A program made the translations under genes and the position numbers. From Brochothrix thermosphacta DSM 20171 = FSL F6-1036 (lineage in GTDB: Bacteria; Bacillota; Bacilli; Lactobacillales; Listeriaceae): a DNA stretch of 64,000 nucleotides. The notes beneath the pieces are model-generated. The model saw only the letters and a program-made list of their open reading frames with translations. It was not told where the DNA came from and searched no databases. Of the stretch, positions 27,420 through 37,076 are shown one piece after another (within the stretch, counting starts at the first letter, position 1; every line of letters starts with the position of its first letter). Location: positions 2,108,001-2,172,000 of the forward strand of contig NZ_CP145608.1 of the NCBI RefSeq assembly GCF_036884295.1. The letters run 5' to 3'.

Positions 27420-27890
27420 TTAATCGTTACTCTTGAAAAAACCTTCATCTTCCAAATAACTCTCAGCTGCGGTTTTTGCATAAAAAGCCATCTCAATGTT
27501 ACCATCATCAGTCAATACTTGCCACATATCTTTTTCGTGCGCTAAAATTAACTTTTGATGTAAACGCGTGTTGGCCCAAGTTTCTTTATAGTCTGCTTTA
27601 AAACCAGACTCATCCTTTTGTAATTCATCAATGCCCGCTTGTACAGCTGCAATTAATTGCTTTTCTGAGTAGTCACGCCCATTAACATAACCTTTATCAT
27701 CTGTTTCTTCCATAGCTAAGAAAGGTGCATATATCCAAATGTTACCATTAGGATGTAAGTGTCGGACAAGGATTGTTTTTTCTTGTTCACTTTCTTCATA
27801 ATGATAGTTGATACGTTTCAATGAGACCGGTTGTTTTTTTAATTCTGAAAATTGATCGATAATTGCTTCTTTTTGTTCAAATGTTAACAT
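27420..27890 (-). CDS. Unrecognised 156-aa cytoplasmic protein
   Basis: I do not recognise a family. The protein is acidic and soluble, with no signal peptide or membrane helix. It is rich in aromatic and charged residues; central features are RHLHPNGNIWIYAPFLAMEETDDKGYVN and HEKDMWQVLTDDGNIEMAFYAKTAAESYLEDEGFF. The end resembles a small domain that reads a modifier or cofactor, but nothing specific can be claimed. It lies 22 bp after the HAD phosphatase at 27913 in the same direction and ends before a strong terminator, so it looks like the last gene of a three-gene operon. Confidence 0.75.
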   Translation of the reverse strand: MLTFEQKEAIIDQFSELKKQPVSLKRINYHYEESEQEKTILVRHLHPNGNIWIYAPFLAMEETDDKGYVNGRDYSEKQLIAAVQAGIDELQKDESGFKADYKETWANTRLHQKLILAHEKDMWQVLTDDGNIEMAFYAKTAAESYLEDEGFFKSND

Positions 27891-27912
27891 GTATTGTTCC
27901 TCTTTTCTTATA

Positions 27913-28719
27913 TTACGGCTTCAACATAAATTTACGAACAACCGCTGCAACACCATCATCAGCATTACTCGGCGCTTCATAAGAAGCCAAATTTTTAATA
28001 TTGTCATTGGCATTTGCCATTGCAACACCTAAACCTGCATATTTAATCATACTCTCATCGTTGTTACTATCTCCACAGGCAATAACATTCTCTGCCGTAT
28101 AACCGAGAGACTTCGCTAATACGTCTAAACTAGCACCTTTTGTAATACCTTTCATAGTGCATTCTAAGAAGAATGGCTTTGAACGAACAACTTGTAGTCT
28201 ATCCGCAAATACAGCCTTGATGAGTGGTTCAACAACATCTAAATCTTCTGATGCGGCTAAAAACATCATTTTATTTACTGGATGGTTAATTGCCTCTACC
28301 ATATCTTCCTTTTCGAATACAGGCATATCCACAAGTCCACCTTCATAGGTTGCCCATTCATTAGGACGTCGCGTTAAGATGGTTCCCTCACTGTATGTAA
28401 GGATATCAATATCTCTAGTGATTGCTTCTTTCGTCATTTCTTGTGCTAATTCCACAGGAATCGTATTGGCAAAGATTGCTTCTTTCGTTTCACAATTATA
28501 CACATAACCTCCATTATACGCTGAAATATAACCGTTATGTTGTTCTAATTGTAATTCTTTTGCTAATTTTGTCATTCCATCAAAAGGACGCCCGGAAGCT
28601 AAGACCACAGTATTACCTGCTAATTGCGCTTCTATCAGTACTTCTCTGTTAACCTGTGATAATTGACCTTCATTGTTTAACAGTGTTTCATCTAAATCTA
28701 GTGCAATAATTTTATACAT
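27913..28719 (-). CDS. HAD-IIB family (Cof-type) sugar/flavin phosphatase
   Basis: 268 aa. HAD motif I LDLDETLL (nucleophile Asp8), motif II VVLASGRPFDGM, a C2-type cap domain in the middle, motif III Lys (ITKGASLDVL) and motif IV GDSNNDESMI. Cof-type enzymes dephosphorylate sugar phosphates, PLP or flavin phosphates; the substrate is not predictable. RBS GGAGG. It follows its paralogue (28733-29506) by 13 bp, so two HAD-IIB phosphatases are made from one transcript. Confidence 0.9.
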   Translation of the reverse strand: MYKIIALDLDETLLNNEGQLSQVNREVLIEAQLAGNTVVLASGRPFDGMTKLAKELQLEQHNGYISAYNGGYVYNCETKEAIFANTIPVELAQEMTKEAITRDIDILTYSEGTILTRRPNEWATYEGGLVDMPVFEKEDMVEAINHPVNKMMFLAASEDLDVVEPLIKAVFADRLQVVRSKPFFLECTMKGITKGASLDVLAKSLGYTAENVIACGDSNNDESMIKYAGLGVAMANANDNIKNLASYEAPSNADDGVAAVVRKFMLKP

Positions 28720-28732
28720 TATTTGTGTCCTC

Positions 28733-29506
28733 CTATATCAATCCGTAGTGTTTCAAACCATTATAAATGCCCGACTGTTTAAAATCATCGGTTATATGAT
28801 GTGCAATTTCTTTCAAAGGCGCCACCGCATTTCCCATGGCAACACCCTTATCAACCAACTTAAACATCTCCATATCATTGATACCATCGCCAAATGCATA
28901 TGTCGGAATACCTTCAAACCCTTGTTGCTCAATAAATTGCAAAATACCAACTGCCTTAGAAGCGCCTTTAGGTACAACATCATATCCGTACGGTGTGTTT
29001 CTTAAAAAACTAAATTGTGGAAAACCTGTGAGTAACTCTGGATCTGGTTCTTTTGTCATTAATAACATTAAATAAATTTCTTTTTCTGTATACAACTGTG
29101 GACGATGTTGTGGATAACTACTATGCAAACTTTGGTAGTTTAATTCTGTCCACTGATCATCGGCGCGTTCCGATGTTATTTCAGCATCACTATAATAGGT
29201 GACGTTATAATTTTTAGATAGTGCCGCTTCTTTTAGTGCGTTCATATCTGCTACTTTAAGTGGATTCGAATAAATCAGCTCGTTTGCATTTACCACATAC
29301 TGACCATTCATTGTTATTAGAGCTTCAATCCCCGTTTGTTCAAGTACACTTTCAATTTCGTGCCTTGCCCGCCCTGTTGCAATAACAGGTAAATACCCTG
29401 CTTGGCGTAATAATTTAATTGCTTCAAGTGAACTTTCATCAATTTGATTTGGTCCTATTAATAATGTTCCATCTAAATCAAAGAATATAATTGCTCGTGG
29501 CTTCAT
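28733..29506 (-). CDS. HAD-IIB family (Cof-type) phosphatase
   Basis: 257 aa, paralogue of the next gene downstream. Motif I FFDLDGTLL, motif II PVIATGRARHEIE, C2 cap in the middle, motif III region VPKGASKAVGIL, motif IV YAFGDGINDMEMF. Substrate unknown. First gene of the operon 29506-27420. RBS AAGGAGCG. A promoter-like TAGAAT -10 lies on the minus strand about 40 bp upstream with a weak -35. Confidence 0.9.
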   Translation of the reverse strand: MKPRAIIFFDLDGTLLIGPNQIDESSLEAIKLLRQAGYLPVIATGRARHEIESVLEQTGIEALITMNGQYVVNANELIYSNPLKVADMNALKEAALSKNYNVTYYSDAEITSERADDQWTELNYQSLHSSYPQHRPQLYTEKEIYLMLLMTKEPDPELLTGFPQFSFLRNTPYGYDVVPKGASKAVGILQFIEQQGFEGIPTYAFGDGINDMEMFKLVDKGVAMGNAVAPLKEIAHHITDDFKQSGIYNGLKHYGLI

Positions 29507-29625
29507 TTATATCGCTCCTTTATTTCGACTCCCTTTCATTCTATCATGAAGCGTATTATTTGTAAGTTCTTTCCTATACAAATAGAGTATAATAAAATTA
29601 TAAAAGAAATAGGTGGTGACTTTCT

Positions 29626-30612
29626 GTGTTTGCTTTTTTAATTACCGGATTAGGTTTTGTTAGTCTCTTTTTTATTTTTAATGCCATTGATAATCGGCGC
29701 GTTAGCAATTCTATTTTGTTAACTATAGGCCTCTTCATTTTATTATTTGGGTTAGTCTCTATATGGACCTTAGATGATCTCAATACTAAAATTATCTATT
29801 ATGGTTTTATTGGTGCCCGTGTATTTGTTATTTTAATTGGGGTAGCATTAATTCTTAATGGATTAGTTGTTATAAAAAAAGAAGGCCGCACATTACCCAA
29901 TATTCTATCCTTAGCTTTTGGACTCGTATTGATTATTTTTATCAGTATCACTTTTACTGAACGCTTTTTAGCAGCACCTTCTATTCAACGAATATATGCA
30001 GCTTTTATTTTAATTGTTGGTTATTATATTTTCATCTTTTTTAATTGTTTTATTTCAGCGATGATTTACCAGCTAAATCGCCCAAGATTAAACCAAGATT
30101 TCATCATTGTTCTTGGCTGTGGATTAAATGGGGATAAAGTGACTCCCTTGCTAGCTAGTCGCTTAAATACTGCCAAACGTTTTTATCTTAAGCAAAAACA
30201 TCGTACAACGCCACCGCTGATTATTGTTTCTGGTGGTCAAGGACCTGATGAATTAGTTGCTGAAGCAACCGCAATGAAACATTATTTAATTGAGCAGGGC
30301 ATCCCTGAAAAACACCTTATTATCGAGGATAAATCCACTACTACAGAAGAAAACTTACGCTTCTCTAAAAAAATAATGGATGGTTTAAAAGATACCTATT
30401 CTAGTATTTTTGTTACAAATAATTATCACACATTCCGAGCTGGTATTTTTGCCAAACGTGTTCATCTTGATAGTGGTGGCATCGGTGCTCATACGGCACC
30501 TTATTACTTACCCACTGCCTTTGTTAGAGAATACATCGCTATACTGATGCTACACAAATGGTTACATCTCTGTGTGACAATACTACTGATTGCTTTACTC
30601 ATTTTTGCTTAA
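29626..30612 (+). CDS. YdcF family (DUF218) membrane protein
   Basis: 328 aa. Five to six N-terminal membrane helices (about 1-145), then a soluble DUF218 domain (about 155-300), then one C-terminal helix. DUF218 signatures: DFIIVLGCGLNGDKVTPLLASRLNTA, PLIIVSGGQGPDELVAEATAM, STTTEENLRFS and IFVTNNYHTFRAG. YdcF/ElyC/SanA-type proteins are linked to envelope and lipid-carrier metabolism. The start is GTG at 29626, 7 nt after AGGTGGTG. Divergent from the HAD operon; closed by a strong terminator. Confidence 0.87.
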   Translation: MFAFLITGLGFVSLFFIFNAIDNRRVSNSILLTIGLFILLFGLVSIWTLDDLNTKIIYYGFIGARVFVILIGVALILNGLVVIKKEGRTLPNILSLAFGLVLIIFISITFTERFLAAPSIQRIYAAFILIVGYYIFIFFNCFISAMIYQLNRPRLNQDFIIVLGCGLNGDKVTPLLASRLNTAKRFYLKQKHRTTPPLIIVSGGQGPDELVAEATAMKHYLIEQGIPEKHLIIEDKSTTTEENLRFSKKIMDGLKDTYSSIFVTNNYHTFRAGIFAKRVHLDSGGIGAHTAPYYLPTAFVREYIAILMLHKWLHLCVTILLIALLIFA

Positions 30613-30613
30613 A

Positions 30614-30646
30614 AAGAAGATGCATTTTAGATGCATCTTCTTTTTT
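30614..30646 (+). terminator. Terminator of the YdcF-family gene
   Basis: 12-bp stem AAGAAGATGCAT/ATGCATCTTCTT with a 5-nt loop and a TTTTTAT tail. The A-run on the other side makes it usable by the convergent aminotransferase transcript too. Confidence 0.85.
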
Positions 30647-30736
30647 ATATTATAAGTAGACCGTGGATAAAATAAAAAGTGATTTTATACTGTGATCATT
30701 TATATTGATGTAGGATAAGTCACCTCTTTTTACTTT

Positions 30737-31909
30737 CTAAAACAAATTAAGCTTATCGATTCTATCAATCACTTCATGAATACGCGGTAACTCTTGTAAC
30801 ACACTCACACGGACATAATCCTTCCCCTCAGAACCAAATCCAGAACCTGGTGCAACCGCAATATTTGCCTTTTCTAATAAACAATCGGCAAACGTTTCAC
30901 TAGTATATCCTTTCGGCACTTTAAACCATGCAAAAAGTGAGCCTTGTGGCGCTTCTACCTTCCAACCGATTGTTTGTAATCCGCTTACTAAGGCGTTTAA
31001 ACGTTCTTCATAAATGTGACGATTGCTTTCAATTTTAGCATAAGAGCCATTTAAAGCTGCAGTCATTCCATCTTGAATAAAACCAGGAACAGTACTGTAA
31101 GCATTGCTATGATAATTTTTAAAAGCGGAGATAATTGATTCGTTTCCGACTACAAAACCAAAACGATAACCTGCCATCGAAAATGTTTTGGAAGCTGTGT
31201 ACAATTCTACTCCGATATTTTTTCCATTACCCATTTGCATTAGGCTCAATGGTTTAACACCATTGTAGCCAATTGCTGCATAAGCAAAGTCATGAATAAG
31301 TGCAATATGGTACTTTTCACAAAATGTTATCGCTTTTTCAAAAAACGTTGTCGTTGCCACGGCACCTGTTGGATTATTAGGGTAATTTAACATCATTACT
31401 TTCGCTTTCTTAGCTACTTCAATTGGAATTTCTTCAAAATCAGGTAAAAAAGCGTTCTCAGCTAGTGCTGGCATTTCATATACTTCAGCTTGCGCCAATT
31501 TTGCAGCAGCAAAATACGGTGGATAAGCTGGATTAGTTAATAAAATGGTATCACCAGGATTCAAAAGCGTTTGTGGTACAGCAACTACACTTACACCCGA
31601 TGAATTAACAATCATCACTTCTTTTTCAGCATCTATTACTACGCCATACATCCGTTGATAAAAGTTAGCTACTGCCTGTTTAAGTTTTGCTTTACCCGTA
31701 AACGGCGGATAAGCCTGGTTACTTGGATCTGTAAGAGCTAATTGTATCGCAGCTAAAACAGCTGGATCCATTGCCAAATCAGGACTACCACTTGCTAAAT
31801 CAATAACATCTTCCCCAGCATCTATTTTCGCTGCTACTTTATCATCTATTCCACTAAAATAATTAAAAGGCAGAGATTTTACAATCTCTGCCTTTTCAAA
31901 ATCAACCAT
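30737..31909 (-). CDS. Class I/II pyridoxal-phosphate aminotransferase
   Basis: 390 aa, fold type I PLP enzyme. The substrate-loop region SGSPDLAMDP and YPPFTGKAKLKQAV lies at the N terminus. LNYPNNPTGAV carries the conserved Asn, IHDFAYAAIGYNG the PLP Asp/Tyr, and YTASKTFSMAGYRFGF the Schiff-base lysine. It belongs to the large group with AlaT/YugH and LL-DAP-type aminotransferases; the amino donor and acceptor cannot be told. RBS AAAGGGG, 9 nt before the ATG. It lies 78 bp after yfhO on the same strand; a GC-poor hairpin in that gap could separate the two. Confidence 0.88.
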   Translation of the reverse strand: MVDFEKAEIVKSLPFNYFSGIDDKVAAKIDAGEDVIDLASGSPDLAMDPAVLAAIQLALTDPSNQAYPPFTGKAKLKQAVANFYQRMYGVVIDAEKEVMIVNSSGVSVVAVPQTLLNPGDTILLTNPAYPPYFAAAKLAQAEVYEMPALAENAFLPDFEEIPIEVAKKAKVMMLNYPNNPTGAVATTTFFEKAITFCEKYHIALIHDFAYAAIGYNGVKPLSLMQMGNGKNIGVELYTASKTFSMAGYRFGFVVGNESIISAFKNYHSNAYSTVPGFIQDGMTAALNGSYAKIESNRHIYEERLNALVSGLQTIGWKVEAPQGSLFAWFKVPKGYTSETFADCLLEKANIAVAPGSGFGSEGKDYVRVSVLQELPRIHEVIDRIDKLNLF

Positions 31910-31987
31910 GGCGCACAGCCCCTTTCATATACATCATATACTGATATATTACACTAAAAGGGCTTTTAAACCTAGTTAAATTCATTT

Positions 31988-34600
31988 TTATTTATATTTA
32001 TCCATTCTTCTGTTGTAAATTAACAATAGGCAGAAAGCGCCAATTCCAACAAAGAAGAGGATTATCCCTGATACTAGACCTTCAGGGAAAAAGACAAGTT
32101 CTATCTTATGTTTGCCCTTTTCAACAGGAAGTGATAAAAATGCATCATTTACAGAATTAATTGGCGTTAGTTTGCCATCCACATAAAGCTTCCATCCTTT
32201 ATCATAAGGAATGGTTGTGAAGATTGTCTGTTTAGCTTCTTTCACAGTGACATCAGCGGTTGCTTTACGACCTTCCACTTTAAAATCAACACCGTTTTGA
32301 GCAATTCTAGCAACATCATCTTGGTATTGATTAACATCCATAAACACAACAACTGGATCGCTTAATGTGATAACATCTGTTCCATAAAAATTAGTTGTAA
32401 ATTCAATATCCTGCGCTTTAGGATAATAGCCTAAATCATGGTATTGTCCATTAATAGATAACTGAGTTGCCTTATTAATGCCATTCACAGTCATCAATAC
32501 GGAAGAAGAGCTCAATTGACCATAATCGGTTGGCCATAAACTCATATAGGCTTGTTTATTGGCTGGAACATGAACTTTCCAAGTGATTTTTTTATCTATT
32601 TTATCTTTTATCGCGGTATAAGTAACATTGCCTGAGTTTGTATCTTTTGATAGCGTAATATTTTCAGTACTGACTACAGCTGGTTGGTTGCGTGTAAAGT
32701 AAGTATTGGTTGATTTAGCTAACTGACTAAACAAGGCAGCTTGTGTTCCCAAGTTATCTTTTGGTTTCACTTTGAAGTTATTAATTTTATCAGCAGTAAC
32801 CATACCTAAAGGTAACGCATCAGTATTTCTAAAAACATAGTAACCTTTGTCATTTGAATATTGGCTAAAACCAAACTTATTAATAGGCACTTTTGAAATA
32901 TTGTAACGAACACCAAACAATGCGTCCATCAACAACGTATTATTACCATAACGAATATTTAGATTGGTCCCCCGTGATTTAAAACCTAAATCATTCATAA
33001 ATGAAAGGGCGTTTCGATTACGCACAGATGAAAATTGGCTAATACCGTTAAAACCATAGTTTATGGCATCATTGGCAGATACAGGATTCATTGTTTCTGT
33101 ACGGTAAAATTCTTTAGTATCTTTTCCAACTGTTTTTTCAACCACTTCCCGGTATGTTGAATACGGTTCTGAATAAGCGGTTCTTGCTGGATAATTCCAA
33201 TCAGAAAGTACACCATTAATCATTGTTCGCATATTAACAGCCGCTTCGCTCACCATTACAATTACTAAAAGTAATGCTAAGTATTTTTTTATATCTTTGT
33301 TAAAGCCAGCCAAAGAAAATATAACGACATATATAAGTAAAAAGGCTAGGGTTAAATAGAGTGAATCCATTGTTACGTAAGTATAGAGTGTTTCTGGTAA
33401 TAAATACTTCACACCTAGGAATACTGCCGCTAATATAACACTGATAACTACAAGTTTACCACTGTCTTTTCGTTCATATTTTGCTAAGCCATACCCTGCT
33501 AACATCACAACTGTGAATGAAAACAGATACGAATAACGGAACAAGAACATGTATGGAGAATGCATCCCTTGCCAAAATAGATTAAGTGCCGATATATTAA
33601 AACTAATAAAAATAATCATTAATAATGAACCCAAAACAACTTTTGTTTTCAAGGCTATTTTTGGTGTAACAAAAAAGAAAATCGCCATAATGAGAGGTAA
33701 CAATCCAACATATGTAAAAGGAATACTATTATACTTCGTTGTGTCATAAACACCTATCATTGATTTGACTACCATATCCCATAAATGTGTTTCTTCTGTT
33801 AAAAAACTTGTGATTGTCGATAATTTTTCACCATTATTTCGTAAATCTAAAATCATTGGCAAAATCATAATCATCGATGTTAAACCTGCTAGTATCGATG
33901 TGCTAAAATATAACACTAACTTACGTAAACGTCCTTCAGGTTCGAGTATAACCATGCAAATGACGTACATAACGGTAAATATTCCCACCATAAAACCCAT
34001 ATAGTAATTAGAAATAAATAATAGAGCATAAGCCACGAATAATAAAGTAGGTTTAGACTTTTGCAATAAGCGATTTATTCCCAAAACAACCATCGGTAAA
34101 TAGATGAGTGCATCCAACCACATGATTGACATCGAATAGGCACCAACAAACGACATTAATGCGTAAGCAACACTCAAACCAAGATGAAAATAATGATTGA
34201 TTTTAAAGGTTTCTTTCGCATAGATCCAAAAGCTCAATCCAATAACGCCAACTTTAACAATTGTCATTAAATACAAGACATCTGGCATATTCGCATTAGA
34301 AAAGAACACAACAAAGAATGGAAAAATACCACCTAAGTAGTAAGACATTAATGCATAATAATTAAAGCCTAATCCCAAGTTCCAATTATAAAAAAGACTC
34401 GCCTTTCCATGTAGCACATTATTTAAACTTGCATGAAAATTACTATATTGAGAAAAACTATCACTTGCTAAGATAGAACGTTCACTTCCCCAGTATATTC
34501 CTAAACTGTAATAAACAAGCGCCATGATGACAAGGGGTATCATGAAAGCCCAGATATAATAAATAAAATTGCTTTGTACAACGTTCCATATTTTTTTCAT
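31988..34600 (-). CDS. yfhO: YfhO family multi-membrane glycosyltransferase
   Basis: 870 aa, with about twelve membrane helices in the first 450 residues, a large extracellular domain (about 470-840) and one C-terminal helix (VSGIILFFVGIGAFCLLLIYN). The periplasmic-side motif SDSFSQYSNFHASLNNVLHGK after helix 1 is characteristic, with the Asp expected in GT-C enzymes. In Bacillus and Listeria, YfhO relatives transfer sugars from undecaprenyl-phosphate onto lipoteichoic or wall teichoic acid outside the membrane. No CsbB-like partner that loads the lipid lies nearby. RBS GGAGG. Family is clear, acceptor unknown. Confidence 0.9.
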   Translation of the reverse strand: MKKIWNVVQSNFIYYIWAFMIPLVIMALVYYSLGIYWGSERSILASDSFSQYSNFHASLNNVLHGKASLFYNWNLGLGFNYYALMSYYLGGIFPFFVVFFSNANMPDVLYLMTIVKVGVIGLSFWIYAKETFKINHYFHLGLSVAYALMSFVGAYSMSIMWLDALIYLPMVVLGINRLLQKSKPTLLFVAYALLFISNYYMGFMVGIFTVMYVICMVILEPEGRLRKLVLYFSTSILAGLTSMIMILPMILDLRNNGEKLSTITSFLTEETHLWDMVVKSMIGVYDTTKYNSIPFTYVGLLPLIMAIFFFVTPKIALKTKVVLGSLLMIIFISFNISALNLFWQGMHSPYMFLFRYSYLFSFTVVMLAGYGLAKYERKDSGKLVVISVILAAVFLGVKYLLPETLYTYVTMDSLYLTLAFLLIYVVIFSLAGFNKDIKKYLALLLVIVMVSEAAVNMRTMINGVLSDWNYPARTAYSEPYSTYREVVEKTVGKDTKEFYRTETMNPVSANDAINYGFNGISQFSSVRNRNALSFMNDLGFKSRGTNLNIRYGNNTLLMDALFGVRYNISKVPINKFGFSQYSNDKGYYVFRNTDALPLGMVTADKINNFKVKPKDNLGTQAALFSQLAKSTNTYFTRNQPAVVSTENITLSKDTNSGNVTYTAIKDKIDKKITWKVHVPANKQAYMSLWPTDYGQLSSSSVLMTVNGINKATQLSINGQYHDLGYYPKAQDIEFTTNFYGTDVITLSDPVVVFMDVNQYQDDVARIAQNGVDFKVEGRKATADVTVKEAKQTIFTTIPYDKGWKLYVDGKLTPINSVNDAFLSLPVEKGKHKIELVFFPEGLVSGIILFFVGIGAFCLLLIYNRRMDKYK

Positions 34601-34723
34601 GAATAACCTCCTGCAACTTTCTTAATTTAGCTATTATTAACTATCTTACTTCTTACTATATTATACGCTTCACCGTCTTGCAATGACAAATAGCAATTTA
34701 ACTCTGCAAGAGGAGGAGGAAAG

Positions 34724-34753
34724 AAAAAAACCAAGCCTAATCGGCTTGGTTTA
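34724..34753 (-). terminator. Terminator of the ycnKJI operon
   Basis: Stem AAACCAAGCC/GGCTTGGTTT with a short loop; T run TTTTTTTCTTTCC on the minus strand. Confidence 0.85.
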
Positions 34754-34762
34754 AAAATCAAT

Positions 34763-35389
34763 TTACTTTTTTCTTGTAGAAAGGACAATAGCCATTACAC
34801 TTGCTAATAAGGCTAACCCACTTATAACCCAGAGGGCAATTGTATTTGTGTTATTGGTTGATTCTTTCCCTGAATCCTTAGTATCTGTAACTTTTGTATG
34901 TCCATGAGAGTCTGTTTTTTCTGCTGCTTTTTCAATAGTTGTTTGAGAATGTGGTGAGTCTGAATCGGAATCACCAGTCCACTCGACGATACTTTTATCT
35001 TCATAATACTGATACGCATCCCAGTCAATTGATCCCTCTTTATCGGGATTTTTAGCATCAAAACTAAATTGCTGAAATTGACCTACATCGATACCGCCTG
35101 CGTTTTTTTCTTTTTCCCAAGTCACGCGTTCAATTTTGTCATCTTTTGTTTTATCAGTTGTAACTTTCCAACCAGGGATAGGTTGATAATTATAAAACGT
35201 AACTTCTTTTGGTATAACTAGCACTACCTTGTTTGTAAGAATATCTTTTTCATTCGGCACCTTCATCGTATATGTTTCGTAAGACTCTGTTTGTGAAACT
35301 GCTGGTTTAACTGTGACATGTGCGCTTGCTGAAATATTCAGACCGAATACTCCAATAACTGTTAATAATACTATACTTAATTTTTTCAA
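34763..35389 (-). CDS. ycnI: YcnI-type copper-binding membrane-anchored protein (DUF1775)
   Basis: 208 aa. Signal peptide (about 1-23) ending ISASA, so that the mature protein would begin HVTVKP. An N-terminal His is the known Cu(II) ligand of YcnI, together with the Trp of WEKE or WDAY-type positions. A DUF1775 beta-sandwich covers about 24-145 (PGWKVTTDKTK, KNAGGIDVGQFQQFSF). A low-complexity acidic linker (DSDSDSPHSQTT) leads to one C-terminal helix and a basic tail. It probably delivers or captures copper at the cell surface for YcnJ. Last gene of the ycnKJI operon, 22 bp after ycnJ. Confidence 0.9.
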   Translation of the reverse strand: MKKLSIVLLTVIGVFGLNISASAHVTVKPAVSQTESYETYTMKVPNEKDILTNKVVLVIPKEVTFYNYQPIPGWKVTTDKTKDDKIERVTWEKEKNAGGIDVGQFQQFSFDAKNPDKEGSIDWDAYQYYEDKSIVEWTGDSDSDSPHSQTTIEKAAEKTDSHGHTKVTDTKDSGKESTNNTNTIALWVISGLALLASVMAIVLSTRKK

Positions 35390-35411
35390 TATTATTTCCC
35401 CCTCTTATTGA

Positions 35412-37076
35412 TTAACGTTCAATTCTAATAATAAACGTCTCTTCGACTGTTTTAAAATCTTCTGATAATGCCTTAATTGTAATTTTCCAACGACCAACTT
35501 GACTAATAAATAACCCTTGAGCTTCATAAGATTGCGCATCTTTGTTCCAAGACATCGTAGTTGTTGTTGAAACTTCGCTTCGATCTTTTTCTACAATCAT
35601 CTTAATTTGTTGCCAATTACCTTCTTTTTTCTCTCTATCCATCCTAACTCTGAACGTATTTTGTCCAATAACGGCTGGAAGCACTTCAAGATCAATTGTA
35701 TGATCGCCTACAACTACACTAGACGAAATTGGTTTTGGATCAGGTGGCGGTGGCGTTGCCGTATTAGTTAGAAAACCTACCACACCTAATATCAACAGTC
35801 CTGCTATAATTTCAGCCCACAATGTCCCTCTATTTGGCACTTTTTTATTTTTCATTGTACGAGATACAAAATGGAAAATGCCTAAAACACCCATGATGAA
35901 AATTAACAAGCCTTTAATCAACAATGTTTGTCCATAGGTTGATTTGAATATCTGCATCAATGATGACAAATAAAATGCACTGAGTAACACACCACTCATT
36001 ATAAGAACTAAAACGGCAATAAATCCGACAGCTGCAAAACGTTCTAGACTTTTTGAATAGGCGACATTCACCACTTCATCACTTTTTTTAGAACGATGTG
36101 CCAGGTAAAGTGATAATAAAAGCATTACACCTCCTAGCCATATTCCAGCAGCTGTTAAATGAATCCAATCCGTTAAGGTTGAAAGTATTATTGTTGTATA
36201 AGCCTGTGTATGACCCATAAAAGAAGTCGCAAGACCCATTATAATAAACAACAACGTCATAACACCTAACTTAAGATGCCATTTATCGCTCGACCGATTA
36301 AAATAAAAATGACCTATTACTGCAAACATAAATAACGAAACTGTTCTGATTAACCAAATGATGCCAAACTCTGTACTGATTAAAGTCTTCCATGCAAGTC
36401 TAAAATCTAATGCTTTCACAACTGAAACATTATTTAACAAAGCCGTTTGCGCAATGAATTGAGTGATAGATGCGATGACTATCAATAAAATACCAATCAT
36501 GGTCAATAGCTTCAAATTGTGAAAGAGATGGCGACGGCTTGTTCTAGGTATCAAATAAAATAATCCTAATAAAACACCTGAAATTAAGCTAAATCCTGTA
36601 TAAAGTGGCCATTTAACAAGTGATTGTAGCACCGGTGTTTTACTTTCATCACTAGAAGCCGATGGTATCTCACCACTTGAGTTAAATCCAAACATAAAAG
36701 TGCCTGAAATCGCATGACCATCAGCCGAAATCACACGCCAATTGACCGTATAAATACCTTCTTTAATCCCTTTTTTTAAAGGCACACTAACAACATGTGA
36801 ATTTTCTTTTTCAATTGAAGCATTACCATCGCTGATTTGTTCACCTTTTTGATTGGTTACAATGATTAAAGGTGATTGATTTTGAATCGCCTCATCAAAT
36901 TGCACAACAACCTCTTTAGGTGCTTGTTTCACATTTTCTTGTATGCCCGGTGTTGTTTGTTGAACATAAGCATGCGCTGATACTTTTGTTTGCATACTTG
37001 TGAAACCTAAAATAATTGTCATCACAACAATTAAAAATACTCCCACCACACCTATTTTTTTGTGTGCTTGCAACAT
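35412..37076 (-). CDS. ycnJ: CopC-CopD fusion copper importer YcnJ
   Basis: 554 aa. Signal-anchor (about 10-30) ending KVSA, followed by a CopC domain that would start with His (HAYVQQTTPG), the usual Cu(II) ligand, and has SADGHAISGTFMF with the second ligand His. A CopD domain with eight membrane helices follows (about 155-445), then a C-terminal YtkA-like extracellular domain (about 455-554) starting VVGDHTIDLEVLP. In B. subtilis YcnJ takes up copper under limitation. The start overlaps ycnK by 25 bp, with its own RBS GAGGTGATGTC. Confidence 0.92.
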   Translation of the reverse strand: MLQAHKKIGVVGVFLIVVMTIILGFTSMQTKVSAHAYVQQTTPGIQENVKQAPKEVVVQFDEAIQNQSPLIIVTNQKGEQISDGNASIEKENSHVVSVPLKKGIKEGIYTVNWRVISADGHAISGTFMFGFNSSGEIPSASSDESKTPVLQSLVKWPLYTGFSLISGVLLGLFYLIPRTSRRHLFHNLKLLTMIGILLIVIASITQFIAQTALLNNVSVVKALDFRLAWKTLISTEFGIIWLIRTVSLFMFAVIGHFYFNRSSDKWHLKLGVMTLLFIIMGLATSFMGHTQAYTTIILSTLTDWIHLTAAGIWLGGVMLLLSLYLAHRSKKSDEVVNVAYSKSLERFAAVGFIAVLVLIMSGVLLSAFYLSSLMQIFKSTYGQTLLIKGLLIFIMGVLGIFHFVSRTMKNKKVPNRGTLWAEIIAGLLILGVVGFLTNTATPPPPDPKPISSSVVVGDHTIDLEVLPAVIGQNTFRVRMDREKKEGNWQQIKMIVEKDRSEVSTTTTMSWNKDAQSYEAQGLFISQVGRWKITIKALSEDFKTVEETFIIRIER

